This document shows, one piece after another, positions 1 to 8,869 of a DNA stretch of 39,648 nucleotides; position 1 is the first letter of the stretch, and each line of letters starts with the position of its first letter. This DNA comes from Crocinitomix sp. (GTDB lineage Bacteria; Bacteroidota; Bacteroidia; Flavobacteriales_D; Crocinitomicaceae). The stretch lies in assembly GCA_015662905.1 (NCBI GenBank), contig DQTE01000034.1, forward strand, positions 1 to 39,648. The letters run 5' to 3'. The notes under the pieces were generated by a model that ran no database searches, was not told the origin of the DNA, and worked only from the letters and a program-made list of their open reading frames with translations. A program made the position numbers and the translations under genes.

Positions 1-220
1 CAAAATGTACGTTAGAACTTTACTATGTAAAATCACGAACACCAATAAAAAAATAAAAAGGACAGTGAGTAATTGGTGTAGCGCAGGTTTGAGACACGCA
101 AACATAGCATTAGTTATGATGAGTATCGAAAAACGAGCCTGCCTTTGTCTGCAGACAGGCATTCCCAATAATGGCGTGAAGTTTGGCTTTGCAGTAGAAG
201 AGATACTTGCAGATTTAAGG
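1..220. repeat. MITE-like inverted-repeat element, copy 1 (left end outside window)
   Basis: This stretch is nearly identical to 27958-28140 over its first ~105 bases and again over its last ~60 bases. Its right end at 203-220 matches the 18-bp terminal repeat of the complete copy (27873-28140) with one G-to-A change. The middle (about 108-165) differs: here it is roughly 37 bp longer and holds a 12-bp palindrome around a CTGCAG core. The left terminal repeat would lie before base 1. The end falls 55 bp upstream of the alpha-2-macroglobulin gene start, so the element borders that gene's promoter region. It contains no transposase. The reading frame at 5-232 is part of the repeat and is not called a gene. 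Confidence 0.75.
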
Positions 221-252
221 TCTAATAAATGAACCTAGCTTATACTTATTTG

Positions 253-260
253 TACATTTG
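253..260 (+). promoter_or_regulatory. candidate -7 box (TACATTTG) for the alpha-2-macroglobulin gene
   Basis: TACATTTG fits the Bacteroidota -7 consensus TAnnTTTG and lies 15 bases before the ATG at 276. No clear TTG -33 element sits at the expected distance, so this is a weak call. Confidence 0.35.
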
Positions 261-275
261 TAAAAATATCGCTTT

Positions 276-3200
276 ATGAAAACTAATTTTATAGTCTCAA
301 CATTAATAGTTTTAGTATTAAGTTTAAATATAAACGCTCAAACATATTATAAAAAAAAATGGGCAAAAGTAGATTCCTTAGAAAACAAAGGACTTTACAA
401 TATGGCATTGACAGAGGTAAACAAAATTTTTGATGATGCCATTAAAAAGAAAAGACATAATCAAGTAATTAAGTCTGTTTTTTATGAATTAAAATACAAT
501 TCTTATTTAAAAGAAGATGACTATGTATTAGGTATTTACAAATTAGAAAATCTAACTAAAGATGCGCCATCACCTTCTAAGGAAATTTTACATTCTTTAA
601 CAGCTGAAGTATATTGGTGGTATTACAATGCTAATTCGTGGAAATTTACACAACGTACACAAATAGAATCTAAGGTTAAATTAAATGATATTAGAACTTG
701 GGATTTAAAACGAATTGCTAAAAAAGTAATTTATCACTATAAAAAATCAATTGAGAACACTGGGGTTTCTCAAACAATTCCATTGAAAAAATTTAATGAA
801 ATTATTGTAAACACGTCAGACACAAAAGATTATATACCTACGTTGTATGATTTTTTGGCACATAGAGTGATAGATTTCTTTTCCTCAAACACATTTAACG
901 TGCCAGGACCTGCCACTACGTTTACATTAAATCACTCAGAATATTTTTCAACAAACACAAAATTTTTAAACTTAAAAACATCAACTAATGATTCATTAAA
1001 CACACGGTTTTATGCTGTTATGGCTTATAAATTATTAACCGATTTTCATTTACGTCACCAACATCAATCTGCTTTGTTAATGCTTGAGTTTAAGCGTCTA
1101 AAATTTGCAAAAAATAATGTCGTATTACCCAATAAAAATGATTTATATCTAAAAGCTTTAGAAAGAATGACTAAAGTTTATCCTAATAACAAATACATTT
1201 CGGAAGTTTGGTACGCCATAGCTCAAATTTATAATGAAATAGGAAATAAATATATTACACCTGATGAACAATACAGATGGGAAAAGAAAAAAGCACTTTT
1301 GATTTGTAAAAGGACTATTAAAAATTTTCCCGGTTCTTTTGGTGCAAAACAATGTAAAGGATTAATCAATCAAATACAAAAAAAAGCGTATGATTTATCA
1401 GTTGAAAATGTTTTTCAACCAAACCAAAACAATTTAGTTAAAATAAACTATAAAAATATTGACAACGCATACGTTAAGATTATTAAAATTGATAAACTTG
1501 AGGCATTTAAAAAGCTACGAAAACAACATCAAAAAATAGCTTTTATCAATAAATCTAATGCCGTGTTTAGTAAAAATATAGATTTAATAAACGAAGGTGA
1601 TTATCAAAACCATCACTTTGAATTTATTTTGCCTTCTTTAGATAAAGGTCTTTATTTAATAGCATCAACTACACAAGCACCTTTTTCAAACTCAAAACCA
1701 TTGGTTTATACTTTAGTAACAGTAACAAATTTAACATACCAAATTTTAAATAAAGAAGATGAAGCGCAAATTTTAGTTACAGATAGAATAAGTGGCGAAC
1801 CAGTAGAACAAGCTAAAGTTTCGATTAAATATAAAGAATACAACAGAAAAACAGGGAAATATATTGAAAAAATCCTTGGAATATTTACAACTGATAAAGA
1901 TGGAATTGTTAACGTTAAACACAGTTTAGATAATAGATATTATTTAAAATATTATTGTAAGATAGAAAAAGATGAAGATGTATATAATGAGGGAGCATTT
2001 TACTTAAACAAAAGTTATGGTAATTCACCAAAAACAAAGGTTACCACGTCTTTTTTTACAGATAGAAAAATTTACAGACCCGGACAAACTATATATTTTA
2101 AAGGTATTGTTAAGGAATCAACAGGAAATAAACACAGTTTAAAAAAGAATTATAAAACCACAGTGTATTTTTATGATGTAAACAGACAAGAAATAGCAAA
2201 AGTAGATGTTGAAACAAATGAATTTGGTTCTTTTTCGGGACAGTTCATAGCACCTATAGGTGTCCTAACTGGTAGTATGTCTATTATGTGTAAAACAGGA
2301 AGCACATATTTCAGAGTAGAAGAATATAAAAGACCAAAGTTTAGTACATACTTTAAACCAATATCAAAAGAATATCAAGTTAATGACAGTGTTACTGTAA
2401 CAGGTATAGCAAAAGCTTTTGCAGGCAACTTTATAGATGGCGCAGAAGTGTCATACAGAATAAGCCGAACAACTAAACAAAATAGATGGTATAGAGGTTG
2501 GTGGTGGAGACCAACCAACACCGAAAAAGAAATTGATTTTGGAACGGTTACTACCAACGAAAAGGGAGAATATAACATTACCTTTAAAGCCATCCAAGAC
2601 CAAACAAAAGACCCAAAAACACTACCAGTTTTTATTTATACCATTTACGCTGATGTAACAGACATTAACGGAGAAACACATTCAACAATCATAAAGGTGT
2701 CTGTAGGCTATCATTCATTATTATTAGCTAATAATTTACAAAATGAAATATCAAATCAACAAAAAAGCAATATATTTAGAGTTTTAACCACAAACCTTAA
2801 TAATCAACCTGTTTTTGCAAAAGGAAACCTAAAAATTCACAAACTTAAAACCCCTAAAAGATCCTATAGAGAACGTTTGTGGCGTCCAGCAGAATACAAC
2901 AATTTTACTGAATCAGAATTTAGACAAAAGCTACCTTTTGATGCCTATCAAAATGAAAATAACTATCGCACTTGGGAAAAAGAACAATTGGTTTTTGAAC
3001 AATCTTTTAATACAAGCATTACCGACAGTATTTTATTGTTAGATTTTAACAAATGGAAAACAGGATATTATGTTTATGAAGCAACAGCAAAAGATAAAAA
3101 TGGCATAGAAGTTAAGGATATAAAATACTTTTTAGTTTACAATGATAACGCTAAAAAACCATCAACTAATGAAGTGTTTAAACTTAAACCTTTAAATGTC

Positions 3201-6200
3201 AGTGTACAACCAGGTGAAAAAGCCAAATTTTTATTATCTACAGCAGAAAAATCTCTAAGTGTGTTTATGAGTATTGAACACAAAGGTAAAATTGAAAAAC
3301 AAGAATGGATAACACTTTCAAATGAACAAAAAATGATAGAAATTCCTGTGGAGGAAAAACACAGAGGTAATTTTTCAGTATCCTTTTCGGCAATGAAACA
3401 TAACCGCTCTTACGTATCTAATCAAACGATAAAGGTGCCGTATAAAAACAAACAATTAAACTTAGTATTTTCTACATTCAGAAATAAACTATTACCAGGC
3501 CAAGCTGAAGAATGGATACTTACCATAAAAAACGCAGAAGGTAACCCAGAAATGGCTGAACTTTTAGCCACTTTATATGATGCATCATTAGATGAGCTTT
3601 ATACACCTAATAATTTTTATATGGCCATTTATCAAATATACAATCGTACTTTAAGGTGGAGTTCTTTTAAAGGTATGGGGGCAAAAAACGTTAAAAACAC
3701 TAATTATTCTTGGGATAGAAAAACGGTAAGTTACCCACGTAGAACTTATCCAAAGTTTAATTATTATGGATATTCAACCTATTATTACGGTAGGGTTTTT
3801 GAAAGATATGATAATAAAGTAAATGTAGAATCACTCATTATGGAAGAATCCTCTGTTGCTGTGAAAACAAAGTCAGAAGATGTTAAAACAGCGCAAAATG
3901 GTATGGATGCCAAAACTGAATTAGATTTAAAAGATAAGGACAGCGATGAAGAAAGTAATCAACAACCCCAACCAACAAACAGTTCACCTTTAACTCAAAT
4001 AAAAGCGCGCTCTAATTTTAACGAAACGGCTTTCTTTTATCCTCAATTATTAACAGATTCCGAAGGAAACATAAAAATTAAGTTTACCATACCAGAAAGT
4101 TTAACCAAATGGAGATTTTTAGGTTTAGCCCATACACAAGATTTAAAAATAGGAACCATAACAGAAGAAGTGATTACGCAAAAAGATTTAATGGTGCAAC
4201 CAAATGTTCCACGTTTTTTAAGAGAAGGAGATAAAATTACCTTATCTTCTAAAATTGTAAATGTGTCAAAAAAAGATTTACAAGGAAAAGTATTATTACA
4301 ACTTATAGACCCTTTTACAGAGGAAGTAATAGACACAAAATTTAACCTAACAAATAATGAACAGAATTTTGATGTAAAAGCAAGTAGAAGTACCTCTGTC
4401 AGTTGGACTTTTGATGTGCCCTATCAATTAAGTACGGTAAAATATAAAATTGTAGCACAAGCAGGTAACTTTTCTGATGGGGAGGAAAATGTTTTACCTA
4501 TCTTAACAAATAGAATGTTGGTGACAGAGAGTCTTCCTCTACCAATTAGAGGAAAGGAAAATAAAACGTTTAGGTTTGTTAAACTAATTAATGAAAACAA
4601 TAACAGTACAACCTTAGTTCATCACAGATACACCCTCGAATTTACTTCAAACCCAGCTTGGTATGCAGTTCAGGCAATGCCTTATATGATGGAGTATCCG
4701 TATGAATGTTCAGAACAAGTGTTTACGCGTTATTATTCAAACACCATTGCTTCACACATAATGAACAGTAACCCAAAAATTAAACAAGTTATTGAAGATT
4801 GGGGTAAAAACTCACCAGAGGCATTTTTATCTAACTTACAAAAAAATCAAGAGCTTAAAAGTTTGTTGTTAGAAGAAACCCCTTGGGTGCTTAATGCAAA
4901 ATCAGAAGAGGAAACGAAAAAAAATCTATCCATCTTATTAGATATGAATAGAATGTCTAAAGAATTAGATAAAGCGCTTAGTATTATTATAAAAAGACAA
5001 AGTCCAAATGGCGGTTGGCCTTGGTTTTCAGGAATGAAAGAAAGCCGTTACATTACCCAACACATTATTACCGGAATGGGACATTTAGACCACTTGGGAA
5101 TTAAAGAAGTTAGAGAAAACAAACAGACGTGGCAAATGATTAAAAAAGGCGTTAAATTTTTAGATAATGAATTAGTCAAAGATTTTCAATACATTAAAAA
5201 AAGAGACAAGGATTACTTAAAACATTTTTATTTGAGTTATACCCAAATACAATATATGTATATGCGCTCTTATTTTCCTAAAATTAGAATGGATAAACAA
5301 ACACAACAAGCCTTAGCCTTTTTTAAAAATCAGGCAAAACAAAATTGGCTAAAATTCAACATTTATGCGGAAGGAATGATAGCTTTAGCTGCACACCGTT
5401 TTGAAATGAAAGAATTAGCCACTGACATTGTTAAATCTTTAAAAGACAGAGCCATTTATTCTGATGAATTTGGAATGTACTGGAAAGGATTTAATGTTGG
5501 ATATTATTGGTATCAGGCACCAATAGAAACTCACGCATTAATGATAGAAATGTTTGATGAGGTTGCCAATGATGAAAAATCAGTGGAAGAATTAAAAATA
5601 TGGTTGTTAAAGCAAAAACAAACCACCCATTGGAAAACTACAAAACAAACCACAGCCTCTGTTTATGCTTTATTATTAAAAGGAACAGACCTATTAGCCA
5701 ATGATGAGTTTGTTCAAATAACAATAGGAAATAAAAAAATAAAATACGTAAATAAAACATCAGACGACCCTTACAAAGTAAACACACAAGCGGGCACAGG
5801 GTATTTTAAAACTGCTTGGGAGGGCGATAAAGTTAAACCAGAAATGGGAAAAATTACAGTATCTAAAACTACAAAAGGCGTAGCTTGGGGAGCTGTTTAT
5901 TGGCAATATTTTGAAGACTTAGATAAAATAACCTATCACGAAACACCTTTAAAACTCAACAAAGAATTATACCTATTAAAACATACACCAAAAGGAGAAA
6001 CGCTCACACAAATAACACATGATAACACCTTAAAAGTAGGTGATAAAATTAGAGTACGTATTGAATTACGCACAGATAGAAATTTGGAATATGTACATAT
6101 GAAAGATATGCGTGCCTCAGCTTTTGAACCTATAAATGTACTATCATCTTATAAATGGAGAGAAGGCTTAGGTTACTATGAGGCCACAAAAGACGCTTCT

Positions 6201-6365
6201 ACTAACTTCTTTTTTGATTACATTCCAAAAGGAACTTATGTATTTGAATATGATTTAAGAGTACAACACAAAGGTTATTTTTCTAACGGAATAACAACTA
6301 TTCAATGTATGTACGCCCCTGAATTTACAAGTCATAGTGAGGGAATTAGAGTAAAAGTAGAATAA
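276..6365 (+). CDS. secreted alpha-2-macroglobulin family protein with thioester motif
   Basis: A 2029-residue protein of the bacterial alpha-2-macroglobulin family, thought to trap attacking proteases at the cell surface or in the periplasm. Residues 1-21 form a signal peptide ending NAQ, with no lipobox cysteine. Residues ~25-380 are a helical, TPR-like region seen in Bacteroidota members. The MG2 segment starts near residue 592 (DRKIYRPGQTIYFKG). A Tyr/Arg- and then Asp/Glu/Gln-rich stretch at ~1150-1240 sits where a protease-cleavable bait region is expected. The A2M domain starts near 1246 (NETAFFYPQ). The thioester motif CSEQ is present with Cys1478, followed by the helical thioester domain (GGWPWFSGMKES near 1580). 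The gene ends only 4 bases from the convergent gene at 6370. E. coli-type family members often sit beside pbpC; no such partner is seen here. Family assignment is firm; the anti-protease role is inferred from the family. Confidence 0.93.
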   Translation: MKTNFIVSTLIVLVLSLNINAQTYYKKKWAKVDSLENKGLYNMALTEVNKIFDDAIKKKRHNQVIKSVFYELKYNSYLKEDDYVLGIYKLENLTKDAPSPSKEILHSLTAEVYWWYYNANSWKFTQRTQIESKVKLNDIRTWDLKRIAKKVIYHYKKSIENTGVSQTIPLKKFNEIIVNTSDTKDYIPTLYDFLAHRVIDFFSSNTFNVPGPATTFTLNHSEYFSTNTKFLNLKTSTNDSLNTRFYAVMAYKLLTDFHLRHQHQSALLMLEFKRLKFAKNNVVLPNKNDLYLKALERMTKVYPNNKYISEVWYAIAQIYNEIGNKYITPDEQYRWEKKKALLICKRTIKNFPGSFGAKQCKGLINQIQKKAYDLSVENVFQPNQNNLVKINYKNIDNAYVKIIKIDKLEAFKKLRKQHQKIAFINKSNAVFSKNIDLINEGDYQNHHFEFILPSLDKGLYLIASTTQAPFSNSKPLVYTLVTVTNLTYQILNKEDEAQILVTDRISGEPVEQAKVSIKYKEYNRKTGKYIEKILGIFTTDKDGIVNVKHSLDNRYYLKYYCKIEKDEDVYNEGAFYLNKSYGNSPKTKVTTSFFTDRKIYRPGQTIYFKGIVKESTGNKHSLKKNYKTTVYFYDVNRQEIAKVDVETNEFGSFSGQFIAPIGVLTGSMSIMCKTGSTYFRVEEYKRPKFSTYFKPISKEYQVNDSVTVTGIAKAFAGNFIDGAEVSYRISRTTKQNRWYRGWWWRPTNTEKEIDFGTVTTNEKGEYNITFKAIQDQTKDPKTLPVFIYTIYADVTDINGETHSTIIKVSVGYHSLLLANNLQNEISNQQKSNIFRVLTTNLNNQPVFAKGNLKIHKLKTPKRSYRERLWRPAEYNNFTESEFRQKLPFDAYQNENNYRTWEKEQLVFEQSFNTSITDSILLLDFNKWKTGYYVYEATAKDKNGIEVKDIKYFLVYNDNAKKPSTNEVFKLKPLNVSVQPGEKAKFLLSTAEKSLSVFMSIEHKGKIEKQEWITLSNEQKMIEIPVEEKHRGNFSVSFSAMKHNRSYVSNQTIKVPYKNKQLNLVFSTFRNKLLPGQAEEWILTIKNAEGNPEMAELLATLYDASLDELYTPNNFYMAIYQIYNRTLRWSSFKGMGAKNVKNTNYSWDRKTVSYPRRTYPKFNYYGYSTYYYGRVFERYDNKVNVESLIMEESSVAVKTKSEDVKTAQNGMDAKTELDLKDKDSDEESNQQPQPTNSSPLTQIKARSNFNETAFFYPQLLTDSEGNIKIKFTIPESLTKWRFLGLAHTQDLKIGTITEEVITQKDLMVQPNVPRFLREGDKITLSSKIVNVSKKDLQGKVLLQLIDPFTEEVIDTKFNLTNNEQNFDVKASRSTSVSWTFDVPYQLSTVKYKIVAQAGNFSDGEENVLPILTNRMLVTESLPLPIRGKENKTFRFVKLINENNNSTTLVHHRYTLEFTSNPAWYAVQAMPYMMEYPYECSEQVFTRYYSNTIASHIMNSNPKIKQVIEDWGKNSPEAFLSNLQKNQELKSLLLEETPWVLNAKSEEETKKNLSILLDMNRMSKELDKALSIIIKRQSPNGGWPWFSGMKESRYITQHIITGMGHLDHLGIKEVRENKQTWQMIKKGVKFLDNELVKDFQYIKKRDKDYLKHFYLSYTQIQYMYMRSYFPKIRMDKQTQQALAFFKNQAKQNWLKFNIYAEGMIALAAHRFEMKELATDIVKSLKDRAIYSDEFGMYWKGFNVGYYWYQAPIETHALMIEMFDEVANDEKSVEELKIWLLKQKQTTHWKTTKQTTASVYALLLKGTDLLANDEFVQITIGNKKIKYVNKTSDDPYKVNTQAGTGYFKTAWEGDKVKPEMGKITVSKTTKGVAWGAVYWQYFEDLDKITYHETPLKLNKELYLLKHTPKGETLTQITHDNTLKVGDKIRVRIELRTDRNLEYVHMKDMRASAFEPINVLSSYKWREGLGYYEATKDASTNFFFDYIPKGTYVFEYDLRVQHKGYFSNGITTIQCMYAPEFTSHSEGIRVKVE

Positions 6366-6369
6366 AAAA

Positions 6370-6675
6370 CTAACCTTTAAATTTATCCCAAATAGAACTT
6401 TTAGGTTTTCCCGTTTTACGGTCGTATTTTGTAAGAGTAGAACGCCAAGCAATTAAAGCAGGCAACCCAATTATGGTAATTAGCAATAACAACCACCCTT
6501 TTATTGTTAAATGAAAAGATTTTGATGAGGTAAATAATTCTTTTAAACTAAATTGTTTAGGATAGGTGTATTGACCATCTTTAATGGTTACATCAAAAAC
6601 TTTAGTGTTAGACAAAAAGAAGAGTAGAATAACCAATAAACTAACAACAACAAATATGATAATTGGTTTTTTCAT
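6370..6675 (-). CDS. small two-helix membrane protein, unknown function
   Basis: A 101-residue protein I do not recognise. It has an N-terminal hydrophobic segment (about residues 4-22), a polar loop of about 35 residues, a second hydrophobic segment (about 60-78), and a basic cytoplasmic-looking tail (RKTGKPKSSIWDKFKG). The layout suggests an inner-membrane protein with both termini on the same side. It lies downstream of the bacilliredoxin gene on the same strand, but a hairpin terminator (6691-6718) separates the two, so it probably has its own promoter or depends on read-through. It is convergent with the alpha-2-macroglobulin gene, leaving a 4-base gap. The call rests on the ATG start, hydrophobicity pattern and tight fit between neighbours. 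Confidence 0.75.
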   Translation of the reverse strand: MKKPIIIFVVVSLLVILLFFLSNTKVFDVTIKDGQYTYPKQFSLKELFTSSKSFHLTIKGWLLLLITIIGLPALIAWRSTLTKYDRKTGKPKSSIWDKFKG

Positions 6676-6690
6676 TATTTAGTAAAATAA

Positions 6691-6718
6691 AAAAAGACTG
6701 CTATAAGGCAGTCTTTTT
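6691..6718 (-). terminator. Rho-independent terminator after the bacilliredoxin gene
   Basis: An 11-bp stem (aaaaagactgc / gcagtcttttt) closes a 6-base loop. Read on the minus strand it lies 17 bases after the stop of the gene ending at 6736 and finishes in a U run. The A/T-flanked stem could also act on the plus strand. Confidence 0.8.
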
Positions 6719-6735
6719 GTGTAAATTATTTACGA

Positions 6736-7152
6736 CTAACAGTACTCGTCAAAAGCAGTAGTTAAGTTTTCGGCAATCATATCAGCCGTTCTCCCTTCAA
6801 TATGATGTCTTTCTAAAAAGTGTACTAAAGTACCATTTTTAAACAAACCAACCGAAGGAGATGAAGGAGGGTAGGGTAGGGTATATTTTCTAACTTGCGC
6901 CACAGCATCACCATCTACACCAGCAAAAACAGTTACAATTTTGTCAGGTATTGTTGAGTGCTGTACAGATTTAATTACACCAGGTCTCATACTACCAGCC
7001 GCGCAACCACAAACCGAGTTAATAACTACCAAAACAGTTTCTTCTTTTCCACTATTTAAAATATCATCTACCTCTTCAGGCGTTTTTAAAGGTGTAAAAC
7101 CTGCGGTTACTAATTCTTGCTCCATAGGAGCGGTTAATTCTATTGGATACAT
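6736..7152 (-). CDS. brxA: BrxA/BrxB-family bacilliredoxin (YphP/YqiW-like)
   Basis: A 138-residue thioredoxin-fold protein with the CGC motif typical of the YphP/YqiW bacilliredoxins ([12 protein letters not shown], Cys48 and Cys50). In Firmicutes these enzymes remove bacillithiol from protein thiols after oxidative stress. Many Bacteroidota make bacillithiol, so the same role is plausible. The conserved [13 protein letters not shown] segment and the ERHHIEGR motif near the C terminus fit the family, and the length is as expected. The start MYPIEL is the usual family start. It is followed by a hairpin terminator and probably forms a single-gene transcript. The symbol follows the family name; BrxA and BrxB cannot be told apart here. 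Confidence 0.9.
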   Translation of the reverse strand: MYPIELTAPMEQELVTAGFTPLKTPEEVDDILNSGKEETVLVVINSVCGCAAGSMRPGVIKSVQHSTIPDKIVTVFAGVDGDAVAQVRKYTLPYPPSSPSVGLFKNGTLVHFLERHHIEGRTADMIAENLTTAFDEYC

Positions 7153-7211
7153 ATCTATTTTTGTTTTAATCTTGAGTTACTAATTATTTAATAAGCGCAA
7201 AGTTAAGATTT

Positions 7212-7237
7212 ATATTTTTCATAACGTATGATATTTA
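7212..7237. repeat. 26-bp direct repeat, left copy (matches 10123-10148)
   Basis: 24 of 26 bases match 10123-10148, differing only at two adjacent positions (TA versus CG). Read on the minus strand it encodes NIIRYEKY followed by K-S-stop, against NITRYEKYL-stop at the true end of the oxidoreductase gene at 10117. Just upstream in the same minus-strand frame are the residues KLL, also found near the end of that protein. It may be a vestige of that gene's 3' end or a target/attachment duplication. Confidence 0.5.
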
Positions 7238-7599
7238 CTTTTTTAAACAACAATTTTGTATTTAAAATAGATGTGTTCTACCAACTATAATTCAAAATGA
7301 CCTAATAAATCATTTGTTTTCTCACCTCTTATCTTCATAAAATAGTTTTATAACTCGCTATAAAAACAATTTAATTTATTTTCAGGTTATTTGGAAACTC
7401 ATTTGGGATTATTCTGTCAAAATGGGTATTACAACAATATTTTACGTGCGTTAACTTCTTTTACAATAAACATCAATTATCAACTAAAATTACTAAATTA
7501 GTGGTCTAGGATTTTGGGAATACTACAAAAATGGCTCAATAAATCTTAAAAAACTAATAATAACTTGTTACATTTGTACAAGAAAAAAACCATAAATTT

Positions 7600-7622
7600 A
7601 CAACGTAAGTAATTTACGTTGT
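7600..7622. promoter_or_regulatory. palindrome ACGTAA-N5-TTACGT, possible operator
   Basis: Nine-base arms (acaacgtaa / ttacgttgt) around a 5-base centre. The 17-bp core at 7603-7619 matches, 14 of 17 positions, the palindrome at 29599-29615, with the same ACGTAA/TTACGT arms. It lies about 115 bp upstream of the FIST gene. No U run follows, so an operator fits better than a terminator. Confidence 0.4.
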
Positions 7623-7735
7623 GGTGCTAAAGGGGTTATCAGTTAAAATAAAATGTATGTACCTAGGGGGTGCAGAATTATAGGGAGCAGGATAAATTTT
7701 AAGGAAATTTTTAATTTAAACTTTTATAAATAAAA

Positions 7736-8869
7736 ATGATTACAACTAAACAATTAATTTGGAAAAACTCCAAAGAGGGATGGCAAACAAAAACAAATAA
7801 CACAATAAAACCTAAATTAGGATTAATTTTTACTTCAAGATTGATTTTTGAAAAAGATGGACTTAAAGCGATAGAAAATTTAAAAAAAAGTTACCCTAAC
7901 ACAACTTTTGTTACAGCTACATCAGCTGGAAACATTGTTGATACTGAAGTGCACTATAATGTAATAACACTAACACTTATAGAATTTGAAAAAACTGAAT
8001 TAGAAATAAAATCTTTTTCTATACCAAAAGATAAACACACTGATTTTGGCAAACAAATATCAGAATCTTTTGTCAAAGATAAATTAAAGCTACTTTTTCT
8101 GTTATCAACATCATCAATTAATGCAGGTCATTTAGTAAACGGAATAAATGAAGGATTTAACAAATCAGTAATAGTAACTGGGGGCGTAGCCGGAGATGGA
8201 GAAAGGTTTGAAAAAACCTTAGTTGGAATTGATAAAAAAGTAAAAACAGATAATGTAGTAGCTATTGGTTTATATAGCGATAGTCTAGAAGTTTCTTTTG
8301 GTTCTAAAGGTGGATGGGTTCCTTTTGGACCACCAAGAATAATAACAAAAGCAAAACAAAATGAACTATTCGAAATAGACGGAAAACCTGCGTTAAGTTT
8401 GTACAAAGAGTATTTAGGAAACAAAGCTAAAGACTTACCTTCTTCGGCTTTATTATTTCCAATTGGACTTATTGAAAATGAACAAAATGATTATGTTATT
8501 AGAGGAATACAAAACATAAACGAGAAGAATAATTCTATCATTCTATATAGTGATGTACAAGAAAATCAAGAAATAAGATTAATGAGAGCAAATCATACTG
8601 CTTTAATCGATGGAGCAGGAGAATCTGCACAGGATACTTTATCAACAGGTATAAAACCACAACTTTCTATTTTGGTAAGCTGTATTGCAAGACATTTAGT
8701 TTTAGGTCAACTTATTGAGGAAGAAATAGAAGAAATAAGAGATGTGGTAGGAGATAAGACAGATATTTGTGGATTTTATTCATATTCTGAGTTTTCACCA
8801 TTAAAAGGAGAAACATCTTGTGCGTTACACAACCAAACAATGACAATTACTTCTTTATCTGAAAAATAA
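7736..8869 (+). CDS. FIST-domain sensory protein
   Basis: A 377-residue soluble protein with the FIST_N (about residues 35-230) and FIST_C (about 235-365) arrangement. Recognisable signatures are FVTATSAGNI near residue 60, VTGGVAGDGERF near 150, and the C-terminal NHTALIDGAGESAQ and CGFYSYSEFSP segments. FIST domains are proposed small-ligand sensors, possibly for amino acids or other metabolites. There is no signal peptide or membrane segment, so sensing is cytoplasmic. The stop overlaps the kinase start (TAATG), and the kinase overlaps the receiver gene, so the three are almost certainly co-translated. The FIST protein probably supplies the input for the kinase, which has no recognisable sensor domain of its own. 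The ligand cannot be read from sequence. Confidence 0.88.
   Translation: MITTKQLIWKNSKEGWQTKTNNTIKPKLGLIFTSRLIFEKDGLKAIENLKKSYPNTTFVTATSAGNIVDTEVHYNVITLTLIEFEKTELEIKSFSIPKDKHTDFGKQISESFVKDKLKLLFLLSTSSINAGHLVNGINEGFNKSVIVTGGVAGDGERFEKTLVGIDKKVKTDNVVAIGLYSDSLEVSFGSKGGWVPFGPPRIITKAKQNELFEIDGKPALSLYKEYLGNKAKDLPSSALLFPIGLIENEQNDYVIRGIQNINEKNNSIILYSDVQENQEIRLMRANHTALIDGAGESAQDTLSTGIKPQLSILVSCIARHLVLGQLIEEEIEEIRDVVGDKTDICGFYSYSEFSPLKGETSCALHNQTMTITSLSEK

Larger units (their letters stand above)
7153..7735. other. 583-bp gap between bacilliredoxin and FIST genes
   Basis: No convincing gene lies here on either strand. It holds, on the minus strand, a short stretch resembling the end of the oxidoreductase gene at 10117 (7207-7237) and, at 7600-7622, a palindrome. 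Both are listed separately. TACATTTG at 7569-7576 fits a -7 box but lies over 150 bases from the FIST start and has no clear -33 partner. Confidence 0.6.

Noticed and set aside
5-232. 75-residue open reading frame at the left edge
   Set aside because: It lies inside the inverted-repeat element duplicated at 27958-28140 and diverges after the shared repeat; treated as repeat, not gene.
6255-6452. Minus-strand frame across the end of the alpha-2-macroglobulin gene
   Set aside because: Antisense shadow of two real convergent genes.
7660-7702. G-rich stretch (cctaggggg...agggagcagg) upstream of the FIST gene
   Set aside because: Unusual in this AT-rich setting, but no hairpin, known riboswitch core or reading frame could be built from it.
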